From Liolophura sinensis (lineage: Eukaryota; Mollusca; Polyplacophora; Chitonida; Chitonidae), in contig NC_088303.1 in the NCBI RefSeq assembly GCF_032854445.1, forward strand, positions 1,805,501 to 1,869,500: 64,000 nucleotides of DNA, read 5' to 3'. Below, in pieces: positions 1 through 11,050 of the stretch. A program made the position numbers and the translations under genes. The notes under the pieces were generated by a model. That model saw nothing but the letters and a program-made list of their open reading frames with translations. It was not told the origin of the DNA and did not search any database. The first letter of the stretch is position 1, and each line of letters starts with the position of its first letter.

Positions 1-152
1 TGTGCAGTAGGGCAGACTTACGTGTGCATTTGCATCACTCAATCCCTTTTGTACAACATGCCCCACTTATAACATGAGAACCCATTCTTCCCGCAGCAAC
101 AGACCTCTACAGAATAAGAAGTGTATGGTTATATTGGAAGGACTGTATTGCT

Positions 153-654
153 GAATGTACACACAAAGTGAACTGATCAACTGTGTGAATGTACACACAA
201 AGTGAACTGATCAACTGTGTGAATGTACACACAGAGTGAACTGATCAACTGTGTGAACTGTGTGAATGTACACACAAAGTGAACTGATCGACTGTGTGAA
301 TGTACACACAAAGTGAACTGATCAACTGTGTGAATGTACACACAGAGTGAACTGATCAACTGTGTGAATGTACACACAGAGTGAACTGATCAACTGTGTG
401 AATGTGATCAACTGTGTGAATGTACACACAGAGTGAACTGATCAACTGTGTGAATGTACACACAAAGTGAACTGATCAACTGTGTGAATGTACACAGAGT
501 GGACTGATCAACTGTGTGAATGTACACACAAAGTGAACTGATCAACTGTGTGAATGTACACACAAAGTGAACTGATCAACTGTGTGAATGTACACACAAA
601 GTGAACTGATCAACTGTGTGAATGTACACACAAAGTGAACTGATCGACTGTGTG
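153..654. repeat. 34-bp minisatellite, about 15 units
   Basis: Head-to-tail units of about 34 bp contain GTGAACTGATCAACTGTGTG. Some copies are truncated (near 258-270 and 400-420), and single-base variants such as CAAAG/CAGAG recur. Open frames through it on the minus strand are by-products of a unit without stops. No gene context is visible. Confidence 0.95.
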
Positions 655-1419
655 ACAGATTGTGGATCATTTGAATTGTATATCAAGCAGAGGATTAGAA
701 TAAAGTAGATCACACGTTTCATTTGAACTGAATGAAGAGCATGGGTTAAAATGTTTTCAGCTGTACATTTCCCATTCTTCTACAGTCCTCTTCCCATCTG
801 TCCGAGCTACATTGTGTATACATGTAACTAAACTCAGCGATTATGCTATATTCAGTATCTCTATCCCACACCAACATGTACCTGTATGTACATCTGAATG
901 ACTGGCACTGGGGTGACTGGAGGGACATCATTCACTAGCCTCATCAGGCCTGGCTAGGACTGTGAGTCTATTGATCAGCACATATCCCACAATTCTTCCA
1001 CTGGAGGTTGTTGACTGCACAGGCTATTGACCTGGGTACCCAGTCTAGCATGCTCTAAGTTAACAGGGCTCAGCCTGGGGGAATCCCACAGCATTATGGG
1101 GAATGTTTAATAAACAGCATCAGCCTAACAGAACTACTGTACCCGTAGATAACATTTGCTGAATTTCGCCTAAAATTTACTATGTGAAAATGTTTTCTCA
1201 GAAACACACAAAAGCTATGAAATGATACTTTTTATGTCAACACTTTTTATTTTTCACAAAAAAAAAACACCTCTTACCCTAATCCTTCTAATTGTTGGGA
1301 CAGATATTAGTTCTGAAAGCAGAATTTTATTTATTTTATTTTATTTTTTTTTTTGCCAGCTTTGTTGAAAAGTGACCATGTGAGAAAAAAGAAACTAAAT
1401 ATTTCTGCCACTATTTGTA
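655..1419. other. Non-repetitive spacer, no gene seen
   Basis: AT-rich sequence with A and T runs near 1255-1355. No exon with a convincing protein reading and splice sites was found. Confidence 0.6.
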
Positions 1420-2560
1420 CTATCAGTATATCCTAATCTGTGTTGTCAATCCATCCTAAACTGTGTTCTCAATATATCCTAAACTGTATTCTCAGTCACA
1501 TCCTAAACTGTATTCTCAGTCCATCCTAAACTGTGTTCTCAATCCATCCTAAACTGTATTCTCAGTCCATCCTAAACTGTGTTCTCAGTCCATCCTAAAC
1601 TGTGTTCTCATTCCATCCTAAACTGTATTCTCAGTCCATCCTAAACTGTGTTCTCAGTCCATCCTAAACTGTGTTCTCAATCCATCCTAAACTGTATTCT
1701 CAGTCCATCCTAAACTGTGTTCTCAGTCCATCCTAAACTGTATTCTCATTCCATCCTAAACTGTATTCTCAGTCCATCCTAAACTGTGTTCTCAGCCCAT
1801 CCTAAACTGTATTCTCAGTCCATCCTAAACTGTATTCTTAGTCCACCCTAAACTGTGTTCTCAGCCCATCCTAAACTGTGTTCTCATTCCATCCTAAACT
1901 GTGTTCTCAGTCCACCCTAAACTGTGTTCTCAGTCCACCCTAAACTGTATTCTCAGTCCATCCTAAACTGTGTTCTCAATCCATCGTAAACTGTGTTCTC
2001 ATTCCATCCTAAACTGTATTCTCAGCCCATCCTAAACTGTGTTCTCAGCCTATCCTAAACTGTGTTCTCAGTCCACCCTAAACTGTGTTCTCAGCCCATC
2101 CTAAACTGTGTTCTCAATCCACCCTAAACTGTATTCTCAGTCCATCCTAAACTGTGTTCTCAGTCCACCCTAAACTGTGTTCTCAGTCCATCCTAAACTG
2201 TGTTCTCAATCCACCCTAAACTGTGTTCTCAGTCCACCCTAAACTGTATTCTCAGTCCATCCTAAACTGTGTTCTCAGTCCACCCTAAACTGTGTTCTCA
2301 GTCCACCCTAAACTGTGTTCTCAGTCCACCCTAAACTGTGTTCTCAGTCCACCCTAAACTGTATTCTCAGTCAGTCCCATCCTAAACTGTGTTCTCAGTC
2401 CACCCTAAACTGTGTTCTCAGTCCCACCCTAAACTGTATTCTCAGTCCATCCTAAACTGTGTTCTCAGACCATCCTAAACTGTGTTCTCAGTCCATGCTA
2501 AACTGTACTATCAGTCCATCCTAAACTGTGTTCTTAATCCATCCTAAACTTTAGTATCAA
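1420..2560. repeat. 23-bp minisatellite, about 49 units
   Basis: Tandem units of 23 bp built on CATCCTAAACTGTGTTCTCA. Main variants are GTGTT/GTATT and CATCC/CACCC, and the variants cluster along the array, suggesting local unit duplication. The array decays at its right end into the 44-bp array that follows. Confidence 0.95.
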
Positions 2561-3006
2561 TATATTCTAAGCTGTGCTCTCAGCCCATGGTGAACTGTAT
2601 TGTGATACCATGAAATTGTGCTCTCAGCCCATGTTGAACTGTATTTTGACACTGCTACTGGGTATTCTCAGTCCATGTTGAACTGTATTTTGACACTGCC
2701 TACTGGGTATTCTCAGTCCATGTTGAACTGTATTCTGACACTGCTACTGGGTATTCTCAGTCCATGTTGAACTGTATTTTGACACTGCTACTGGGTATTC
2801 TCAGTCCATGTTGAACTGTATTTTGACACTGCTACTGGGTATTCTCAGTCCATGTTGAACTGTATTCTGACACTGCTACTGGGTATTCTCAGTCCATGTT
2901 GAACTGTATTCTGACACTGCTACTGGGTATTCTCAGTCCATGTTGAACTGTATTTTGACACTGCTACTGGGTATTCTCAGTCCCATGTTGAACTGTATTC
3001 TAAGAT
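2561..3006. repeat. 44-bp minisatellite, about 9 units
   Basis: Units of 44 bp contain TTCTCAGTCCATGTTGAACT followed by a stretch ending CACTGCTACTGGGTA. The first half matches the neighbouring 23-bp unit (TTCTCAGTCCAT then AACTGTATT), so the longer unit probably arose from a diverged pair of the shorter one. Confidence 0.92.
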
Positions 3007-5454
3007 CATATTTTAAAACTATGCTCTGTTCAGCCTTCCATGTGCATAAGAATTTCAGTCACCTGTGTCAGTGTGTATAAGGAGTTACATGTATAAATTA
3101 TGACAGCTAGGTTGGATGTGTAATTCATTATATTATATAATGTATCCTAATGGAGTATTGAACCAGTATTATGAATAGGACCAAGGGGATGAGGCCTGCT
3201 CAGCAGGGGAATATGTAATACAGATCACTTGTGGGATAGATGCAGAATCATGTCTGATTGGATTGAAAATAAGGCCATTGGGCATTTGAAACACAGGCTG
3301 TTTACTTACTGGACATAGAATAGATGTGGGTGTTGATGGGTCAGGTCACTATAGACATGTATATAGACTATAAAGTACACAGGTCAGTAAAGAGTGCAAA
3401 CAGATCAGATAAATAAAATTAAAGACATATAGCACAGAGAGAAAAACAAGGGCAGCGACGACAGTGTGATAGCCGGCAAGTGGTCACAAGTAACCGGTGA
3501 AATACGGTTTTCTTGTCAGTTTACCTCTGTTAGGGTTTTATGCTTACTGTTCATGTAAATACTTAAATACTGGCGAATTACATACCCTCTAGCACCATGC
3601 TTTAAACAGAATTAGGTAAAAAAAAACGCAGTGATGTTATTTTGCAATTTATTAGGTATCCACTGATCTGACTTACTCCAAATGGTGTGTGGTCATCACA
3701 TTTAATGCATTCAGTGCACATTTTTACATTTGATGGTAATGCATATGGGTCTAAAACCACAGTAAAATAAATAAATAAATAAATGAATAAAGTGTATAGT
3801 AGGTAGATTGAGCGTTGAGGTTATAGGGAATTGGAAATTCTTGAGTATTGGCAAGACCTACATGTTATGTATAGCTGTGCTTTGTTCAGAATGTGCCTGT
3901 AGTATTTATTGGAGGAGGTGCTGATGGGAACCTATGCTAAGATTAGCTCTATATGGCCTTACTGTTGTTATATGACGCGATGTATCAGTCTGGCTCTACT
4001 CATAACCATATCGTACAATTGGGTGAAAAGTAAAGTGGAGTATACAATCTTAATGATAATAGGACTGGAATATTAGATTCACATCATTCTTTTTATTTGT
4101 TTAAATTGTTGTACATGATTTGTTTGTTATGTATTTGTTGGAAATGGCAACAAAGCTGGATATAGGTATTTACTTATATGAGACATCTAAAGGTGAAAGA
4201 CCTTGTTGTTGGCCTGCCCCAGGTTTTAACCTGATGACAGAAGTAACTGTTGTAGTCCCCTGCTATTTGTTTTACTGTGTGAGGGGCACCTGTTGTAAAT
4301 AGCAGAGTGGGACGTGCTCAGTGGCACGACATCCATGGCTGTGGACCTTGACCTTGTCCAGAATAGGATACCCTTAAGTCATTGAGTCCATTGGCTTACA
4401 CGTGCCAGTGCTGTGTTTATGTCAGGTGAGGTCAGGGTACATGTATATAAAGGGTTGCCTGTTGTACACATTACAGCATAGGGTAGTTGTAAAATGACCA
4501 CCAGAAATCACCTGTCTCCCACTTCAGATAGCCGGTCTGACCAAATGACCCAGATATTGTTTGACCTTTTTATGAATGAAGAGTGTACTAAGGCTCAAGT
4601 CTATTTATAGCAGTAACTAGGTCATGTACATAGCATTAGCAACCGCAGTGTCTATATTAAGACACTGTGCACCGCATCCTCATTTATTTGAAACCAGGTA
4701 AACAGAGTGCTGATTTCCTGAAATGTCATAATCTTTCACATATCCCCTTTGACTGTGAATTCACGTTAACATACCACATAGTACATAGTATTGATTTTGG
4801 ATGTGTTTATTTTTATTATTTTATTAAGGTGATATACATCAGGGTGTTGTTTCAAAGATTTGTAATAGCAGTAATATATCACACTGTGTAATCATTACAA
4901 TGTCACTTTTGTTATTACATGCGTGGACAGGCCCTGGACGGGAAACTGTTGTCCTGTTTATAGGCTCCATCAGCGTAAACAATAACAAACAGTTTGCAAT
5001 GATGTACAAAATAATGGTGTAAAAGAGCAGAATTAAGAGACAAAATATCAGTAATGCAATGATATAAGTACTGTGAACATAGCTGATTTACCAGTGGAAC
5101 TGCGACCTAATAAAACATAGTCTGCACTTCTTTATGTTGAAGATTTCTTACATTTGATTTGAAGAGAATATGTAGGGGTATACTTGTCATTTGTTGAAGA
5201 ATGAGTGATTTTTGTTGACCAGCAACCTGCTGACATATTGATCAGATAAAACTGTAAATGTATGGAAATATTGTACGCTGATGTTCAAATACCATTACTA
5301 TTATTCTGGTGGATGTTGATTAAAGTGGATCACTCTGGTCAACCAATAAAGCTGACATCCTTCAAAATACACATGTACGTGCAGTCAGCTGCTGTATGGA
5401 AAACAAATACATGTAAATAATAACATAGCTGTGCTATTCTTTTGTGTGTTTCAG
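3007..5454. other. Gene-poor stretch with minor repeats
   Basis: No coding exon was recognised. It holds a short ATAA microsatellite near 3766-3785 and a dispersed repeat copy at about 3360-3530. It may be intronic to a + strand gene ending at 5547, but no upstream exon was identified. Confidence 0.5.
3360..3530 (+). repeat. Dispersed repeat copy (partner near 18.9 kb)
   Basis: The section with AGCAGCGACRACAGTGT-like sequence, followed by GTAAC..GGTGAAAT and TCAGTTTAC, is shared in the same order with about 18870-18985. This points to an interspersed family of unknown class. Boundaries are approximate. Confidence 0.45.
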
Positions 5455-5547
5455 GCAGCTGTTAGCCAGATGTATGGCGATAAGCCAGTGGTTGTGGAGC
5501 ACCAGCCCAGGGCAAAATCACAGTCTACTCACAAGGGAATGACTTAG
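5455..5547 (+). CDS. Candidate terminal exon, unknown protein
   Basis: A pyrimidine-rich tract with TTTGTGTGTTTCAG ends at 5454. It is followed by 30 open codons and a TAG at 5545-5547. The phase-0 reading begins AAVSQMYGDKPVVVEHQPRA and ends with STHKGMT, which looks protein-like. Phase 2 stops within four codons and phase 1 gives an unconvincing peptide. An AATAAA at 6358-6363 could end a 3' UTR of about 0.8 kb. I do not recognise the family and found no upstream exon in the window, so this could be chance. It is one short exon supported only by splice site, frame and composition. Confidence 0.35.
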   Translation, partial: AAVSQMYGDKPVVVEHQPRAKSQSTHKGMT

Positions 5548-6732
5548 ATGTGTGTATGTGAGGACAAGGATGATCAGGGAGGACATTTTCCAGGTGGCTG
5601 ACACGGCTGGATGAAGTTTTGTAACTCAAGTTCCTGGGAGTTTCTCTGCCAGATTCCCGGGGAGGGAATGAGTGATTAACTGTAAAACAGTCTTGATTGT
5701 GGGGAATCTTTTTGACTGTGTTATATAATGGAAGCATTGTGTACATGTATCTTGCAGTGTTGAGTGAATGGTTTGGGGTTTTTGTGGCATTAAGTGTACA
5801 GGCTGGTAGTGTGAAAAACTGCCTGTCGTACCATTTGGGATGTACCAGTATAATGTCAAATAGAACTACTCCTGGTTAGTAAAGTTGCAATGCATGATGA
5901 CTACCCCTAAATGAACATGAATTTCGTCCATGACTAATTTGCCCATTTTTTCCCGATACTGAAAGTTCCATTGAGTTTAGAAAGGTGTTTTGAGGTTTGC
6001 TTGGAACACAGGATGATATTCTGCTGGAAAATTGTAAGTTTCAGCACCAAGACTAATATTTTGTGACATTTATTTGCCTCTAAAAATGCACTTTTGTGGC
6101 TGAAACTTTAGGTCATATAGGGTAGTCCCCTTGTTAGCAGATTTTATCCATGGTAAACTAATTCATGTATATGTATGTTTAAAGATTTCAGATACAAATT
6201 TATTCCTGATTACTCTAGGGTACATCTAGGATGACACATTTGCTTTATGCTATGGTTACTAAATTTCGAAATGACATATTTTATCAATTTGTTCATTGTC
6301 CCTGGTAATCTCCATGAAGTCTTGTTGTTCTGACATTTGACTTTCTGCCAGTTCTAAAATAAAAACATTGACCTGTTCAAGAATCAGGCAAAAATTAAAG
6401 AGAGGTGTCCAAAGTGACTCTTTTTAGGTTATCAATTTGAAAAGACAAAAGTAATGAAAGGGCCTTTGGGTGAGGACATAGAAAAGAGCATACTTCATAC
6501 AGCGCATGCACCACTCTGTGCATTCTCAATGCCACCATTAGCAAAATTTGCACAGAAATATTGAACAAGACCAAGGTCACTGGAAGCATGGTGATGAGGT
6601 AAGGAGTGATATCAGAAAACACAAAATCTCTGTTTCAGCCTTTGTTTTTAATAGTACTTCATGGAGATGCATTCTCTTTATCTATAGTATGCACAACATG
6701 ATTCTAATCAATATGTGAAACAATTTTTAAAC
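5548..6732. other. Possible 3' UTR and spacer
   Basis: AT-rich, no recognised coding sequence. AATAAA lies at 6358-6363. Short open frames on both strands show no family resemblance. Confidence 0.4.
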
Positions 6733-7437
6733 AGTTCTGCACAAGGACACCAGTAGTAAGCATAAACAGTTCTGCACAAGGACACCAGTAGTAAGCATAA
6801 ACAGTTCTGCACAAGGACACCAGTAGTAAGCATAAACAGTTCTGCACAAGGACACCAGTAGTAAGCATAAACAGTTCTGCACAAGGACACCAGTAGTAAA
6901 CATAAACACTTCTGCACAAGAACACCAGGAGTAAGCATAAACAGTTCTGCACAAGGACACCAGTAGTGAGCATAAACAGTTCTGCACAAGGACACTATTA
7001 GTAAGCACAAACAGTTGTGCACAAGGACACCAGTAGTAAGCATAAACAGTTGTGCACAAGGACACCAGTAGTAAGCATAAACAGTTGTGCACAAGGACAC
7101 CAGTAGTAAGCATAAACGCTTCTGCACAAGGACACCGGTAGTAAGCATAAACACTTCTGCACAAGGACACCAGTAGTAAGCATAAACACGTCTGCACAAG
7201 GACCACCAGTACTAAGCATAAACACTTCTGCACAAGGACACCAGTAGTAAGCATAAACACGTCTGCGTAAGGACACCAGTAGTAAGCATAAACACTTCTA
7301 TGCAAGGATGCCAGTAGTAAGCATAAACACTTCTGCACAAGAACATCAGTAGTAAGCATAAACAGTTCTGCACAAGGACACCAGTAGTAAGCATAAACAG
7401 TTCTGCACAAGGGACACCAGTAGTAAGCATAAACAGC
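6733..7437. repeat. 35-bp minisatellite, about 20 units
   Basis: Tandem 35-bp units contain CACAAGGACACCAGTAGTAA and then GCATAAACA. Variants at CAGTTC, CACTTC, CAGTTG and CACGTC mark local subgroups. The unit has no minus-strand stops in any frame, so overlapping open frames of up to 227 codons appear; because 35 is not a multiple of three, each cycles through all three readings. I regard these as non-coding. Confidence 0.95.
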
Positions 7438-9430
7438 ATATACATATCACACAGACTCAAAGGAGGGGGGATGTGTGAGGGGGGTGATGAGGTTAAGCTT
7501 GTCTAGTGGTGGCAGTGATGTCAAGAGAGTGGCTCATATACTGTAAGGAGTATGATTTTTCTTTGATTTGTCTAAAAAGGCTGTAAAAAGAATATCACAC
7601 TAATACTTTAGGCTGTATTTCATTTATTTAGTTTTTAGCAGTGAGTGAAGTTTACTGCTGATATGTATGTGCATACTTTATTTTATTGAACAATAGAATT
7701 TATCAAAGCTCAGGGGTCTTTTACATGTTTCATTAAATGATGCATTTGTCGTAATTATTGCTGTTTGTCTGTCCTACAGTTTGTCTGTCTTAGACAAAAT
7801 GAGTGTATAAAGGTATCCTGTCTTGTTCAGTATAAAACTGCACAGTCACAACTTTTATAGTGTGGTAAAACACTAGTACAGTACGTGAGTATCATCTAGT
7901 TTCATACAGGACAGTGGGGATTTTGCCTGACAATCTAAGTTTTGTTTTAGTGACGAGTGGCACCTCAGATTGTCTTTAGGCTGCCTCACAAGTTGTCATG
8001 AATTTTTTTTAATTATAATTTGTCAGTAGTTTGTACATTTTGTTTCAGACACCAGAAAACACAATATGTTGTTGGCTTGTATACGGGTACACCTTGTGAA
8101 GCGTGCCGTCTAATTAGCTTTTGTGTACATCAACTTCCATACTGATCTAAACATTTTAAATCAAGACAATTGAACTTCTGACCTGAGTTTCGTATTAAAT
8201 ATGAAAATATAAAATAGGTGGTATGAATATCAACAGAAATATGTACCATGTAGTGTTGGTTTTCATTGTGTGAATGTCCACAAAGAAAGTTGTGAGAAAT
8301 GATTTGTTTACAATGTAGGCCATAATTTGTCTTTTGCCTGGATAGTAAATGCACAGTTAATTGCATGGGGATGAATGATCACATAATGTGTGACTGGAAG
8401 TAGAATTTACAGCAATCCTTGACCGCGATTAGTGAGAATATGGCTGTGTGTTGTAAATTTCTTTTTGGAAATAACAGAAGTGGATTGCAAGCCAGTGTCA
8501 TTTGGAGTAAGTTTTTCTAAGTCTTTAATAAAGACCTTATTGTTCATATACATGCATTGTGTTGTATCTGTTTCACAGAATTTGTAGTTTCACCAGATTC
8601 ACTGAAAGGATAAATTTTTTCCCTCGTCAAAAACCCTGTGGTATAATGGCTTCATTTGCCATACTGATGTATTGTTGGATTTGAAGTGAGAAATCAGGCT
8701 GCTGTAAACATGAGTAATATAACAGGTGATGCCTTTCTGTTTTAGAAACTCTGGTGAAGGAATTAAATGTGTCAGGTTATGCCAAGTTTGCACCTTCAGT
8801 AAGGAAAATGCCATCTCATACAGCCCCAAATGGACAAACACCATTAAGGAATTTTAAATTTCAATCCTCACACTTGCACATGGGAAAGTCATGGGTTACC
8901 CCCGCCCCCCCCCCCCCCCCCCCCCAGGCTCTGCCAAGTTTCTGAAAATGGCTGAAAATACCAATCAAATAAAGAAAACAAACAACGGCATTCCATACTT
9001 GATGTTTTCTGTAAAGCATTCCCACATTATATACTCTGTGGTACGTGGTGCTGGCCTGCATAGGTAATGAGGAGAGGCAATTGATCCATTGTGATATACA
9101 TGGAAGAGATTTTTAAAGAATAACATAGCCGGTGACTATAGCTTTTTTTATGTGTACTATGTGTTTGATTAATGGCATGAAAAGGATACAACTCCGGTGA
9201 GGTAAAATCACTGAAATGCTGCACTGAGTAAACCAGCATGCCTCTGTCTACCCAACAGGATATGGTAATTGCGTGAAATTACAAGCACCTGGCCTTTACC
9301 TGGACTCATTGTGAGCTTCAAGTAATTTAAATGTGCTGTTCATTGTATAATCTCTGTGTTGTTGTGACTCAAATAGGGTGTGTTTAAGGAACAAACTTCT
9401 GTTCAAATAGCAACGACTGGTTGACCCGTA
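7438..9430. other. Gene-poor stretch with a poly-C run
   Basis: No supported gene. A nearly pure C run lies at 8899-8925. A short open frame around 8754 follows a TTCTGTTTTAG but has no partner exon and no family resemblance. Confidence 0.5.
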
Positions 9431-9434
9431 TCAA

Positions 9435-9638
9435 TATAATGGCTCGGGCGGGGCAGCTTACTTGCCTTCGGTAAGTCGTCTCAGTGAAGCAGCACTAAAT
9501 AAAAGAGCGGTGGAAATCCGTCCTGCAACAAGGAGGCACATTACACGTGCATGCACCCTAAGGATTCCTTCGTCGTCATATGACTGAAAAATTGTTGAGT
9601 ACGACGTTAAACCCCAAGCACTCACTCACTCACTCTGT
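9435..9638 (+). mobile_element. SINE with CACT-repeat tail
   Basis: A sequence of about 200 bp ends in TTGTTGAGTACGACGTTAAA, then CCCCAAG and a short CACT run. This is the usual plan of an invertebrate tRNA-derived SINE with a LINE-like 3' tail. The core with GGAGGCACATTACACGTGCA looks like a conserved family section. It differs from the commoner SINE near 26.8, 39.8, 40.1 and 59.7 kb but shares the TTGAGTACGRCGTWAAA tail motif. The 5' end is not defined. Confidence 0.7.
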
Positions 9639-9640
9639 TC

Positions 9641-10340
9641 AAATACTGATACTTAGGTCAAGAAAGCAATTAGAGTATCTCAAATTTCAGCTGTGTTTGG
9701 ACACCAGTTTGCGATACAATACTTCAGCTGATACTCAAAATTAAGGGATAAAAACACATCCCAACAAGCAGAAGCTGAAGTCATTCACACCAAAAAATTA
9801 GCATACATACCTCAGTTAATATATATTACTAAAAATTTTTTTAAATTGTTAAAATGACGATTTAAGATGAAGTTACATCCTTTAGAATATGCTGTCTTGG
9901 GTGAAATGTTGTATGTCAAGTGTTAGGAGAAGGAGAGCCTTACTTTTGGAATATTTAATGTTATGTGTAAGGGAAAACGGAAGAGAAAATCCCCTGCATT
10001 TGATGTACATGAACCACTGTGGTTTGTAGGCAACATATTATCTGCATTACCTAACCTGAGGCATCAAATGCTTTGGCGTGCGTCACTGTTTACATTGTAA
10101 GGTTATGCTTACTGAACCGTGGATTTACATGTAGATGACAGTATAGGTCCAATACAGTATAATATAAGAAGTCACGCTTCAGTAAAACTGGGGTAAACTG
10201 TTATGAAATATGAGTTGACAGATTTATTTCACATCGGCCTGCAAGACCTGGTCTTCAGAATTTCACAGAGCTCTGTTAACAAGTTTCAACTGATCACATC
10301 CAAATTATTATAAACTTCGATTCTGATAAGTCAAATATAA
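9641..10340. other. Spacer upstream of PPP1R3
   Basis: AT-rich intergenic sequence with no gene recognised. The base composition turns more GC-rich as the PPP1R3 promoter region begins. Confidence 0.5.
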
Positions 10341-10345
10341 CTGAC

Positions 10346-10353
10346 TGACGTCA
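10346..10353. promoter_or_regulatory. Full CRE palindrome (distal)
   Basis: An exact TGACGTCA, the consensus cAMP-response element for CREB/ATF factors. It lies about 570 bp upstream of the putative TATA box. The second exact copy is 200 bp downstream. Its use is inferred. Confidence 0.45.
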
Positions 10354-10452
10354 AAGATCGGAAATCGTGAAAGAGTATTGCACTTTCTGGTCTTTGTTTG
10401 CCTGCTATCACTCACATACAAGCACCTCCCTTCTCAATGCATAACTGCATAC

Positions 10453-10458
10453 CACGTG
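10453..10458. promoter_or_regulatory. E-box CACGTG
   Basis: A palindromic CACGTG within ACCACGTGGG, the class bound by bHLH-ZIP factors (USF, Myc/Max, ChREBP/Mlx). A second copy with the same CCACGTGG core is 61 bp downstream. The hexamer also occurs elsewhere in the window, so the evidence is modest. Confidence 0.3.
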
Positions 10459-10513
10459 GGAATGTTTACTATCAAACGTCACCATATAGCGCCTCCGTTG
10501 GTTCAGCCATAAC

Positions 10514-10519
10514 CACGTG
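10514..10519. promoter_or_regulatory. E-box CACGTG (second)
   Basis: CACGTG inside AACCACGTGGAA, between the distal CRE and the proximal one. Functional use is inferred from position only. Confidence 0.3.
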
Positions 10520-10545
10520 GAAGGGGGGCGTTCCCGTCCCATTTA

Positions 10546-10553
10546 TGACGTCA
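10546..10553. promoter_or_regulatory. Full CRE palindrome (proximal)
   Basis: The second exact TGACGTCA, in the context TTATGACGTCAAAGG, about 370 bp upstream of the TATA box. The distal copy also reads TGACGTCAAAG, so 11 bases match between the two. Confidence 0.5.
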
Positions 10554-10918
10554 AAGGGTCGCTGCGGGGCTAGTTTCCCACTTTCTATCGATTTTGATGT
10601 GGAGCGAGGTTTGCCGGCAAGGACGTCTGTTTTCACCTTCAAAATTGTCTGGTGTTTTAAGAAGACAAAATTAGGACTTGTGCCAGACATCAGCAGACCG
10701 TTAGAGCGGTTAGGAAGGCGGGAGAGCAGAGCTAAAGTCGAAACAGCCAGCTATGTAAGGGACGGGTTTGACACTGTGAAGCGCCTACTGGATGATGCGA
10801 GAATGTTTGACCTTGAGACCACGGCAAGTGTCAACAAAAGTTAAAGCTATCTAGGGCAAAATAGGCGGAGTTTCGTGGACTGTTCCCATGTCAGTTTGTG
10901 ATGTCCACGCGAAATTAA

Positions 10919-10926
10919 TATAAATA
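10919..10926 (+). promoter_or_regulatory. TATA box of PPP1R3 gene
   Basis: TATAAATA, 125 bp upstream of the ATG at 11051. A start site about 30 bp downstream (near 10950) would give a 5' UTR of roughly 100 nt without an intron. An in-frame stop at 11018-11020 fits this. Confidence 0.55.
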
Positions 10927-11050
10927 CTAACCATGTACCTAACATTTACGACATTAGGGTCTCGGTGCGCTTGGAAAGGCGAAGGTGGGCCTATCAGTTG
11001 GTATCATCATCCGCTGATGAAGGATAACACAGGAACGTGTTCCGAGAGTG

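Noticed and set aside
1420-3006. Possible CRISPR-like array (short repeats)
   Set aside because: Units are contiguous with no unique spacers, and the window is eukaryotic. Same for all other arrays.
6708-7460. Cys-rich repeat proteins of up to 227 codons on the minus strand
   Set aside because: The 35-bp unit has no stops in any minus frame, so all three frames stay open by chance. It is not a toxin or secreted repeat family.
8736-8945. Possible exon after TTCTGTTTTAG with TLVKELNVSGYAKFAPS
   Set aside because: A donor-like GTAAGG follows, but there are no partner exons or recognisable family, and the open frame runs into a poly-C tract. Too weak to annotate.
10398-10844. 148-codon open frame just upstream of PPP1R3
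   Set aside because: It begins at a TTG, lies upstream of the TATA box, contains the CRE and E-box sites and shows no domain. Better explained as GC-rich promoter sequence.
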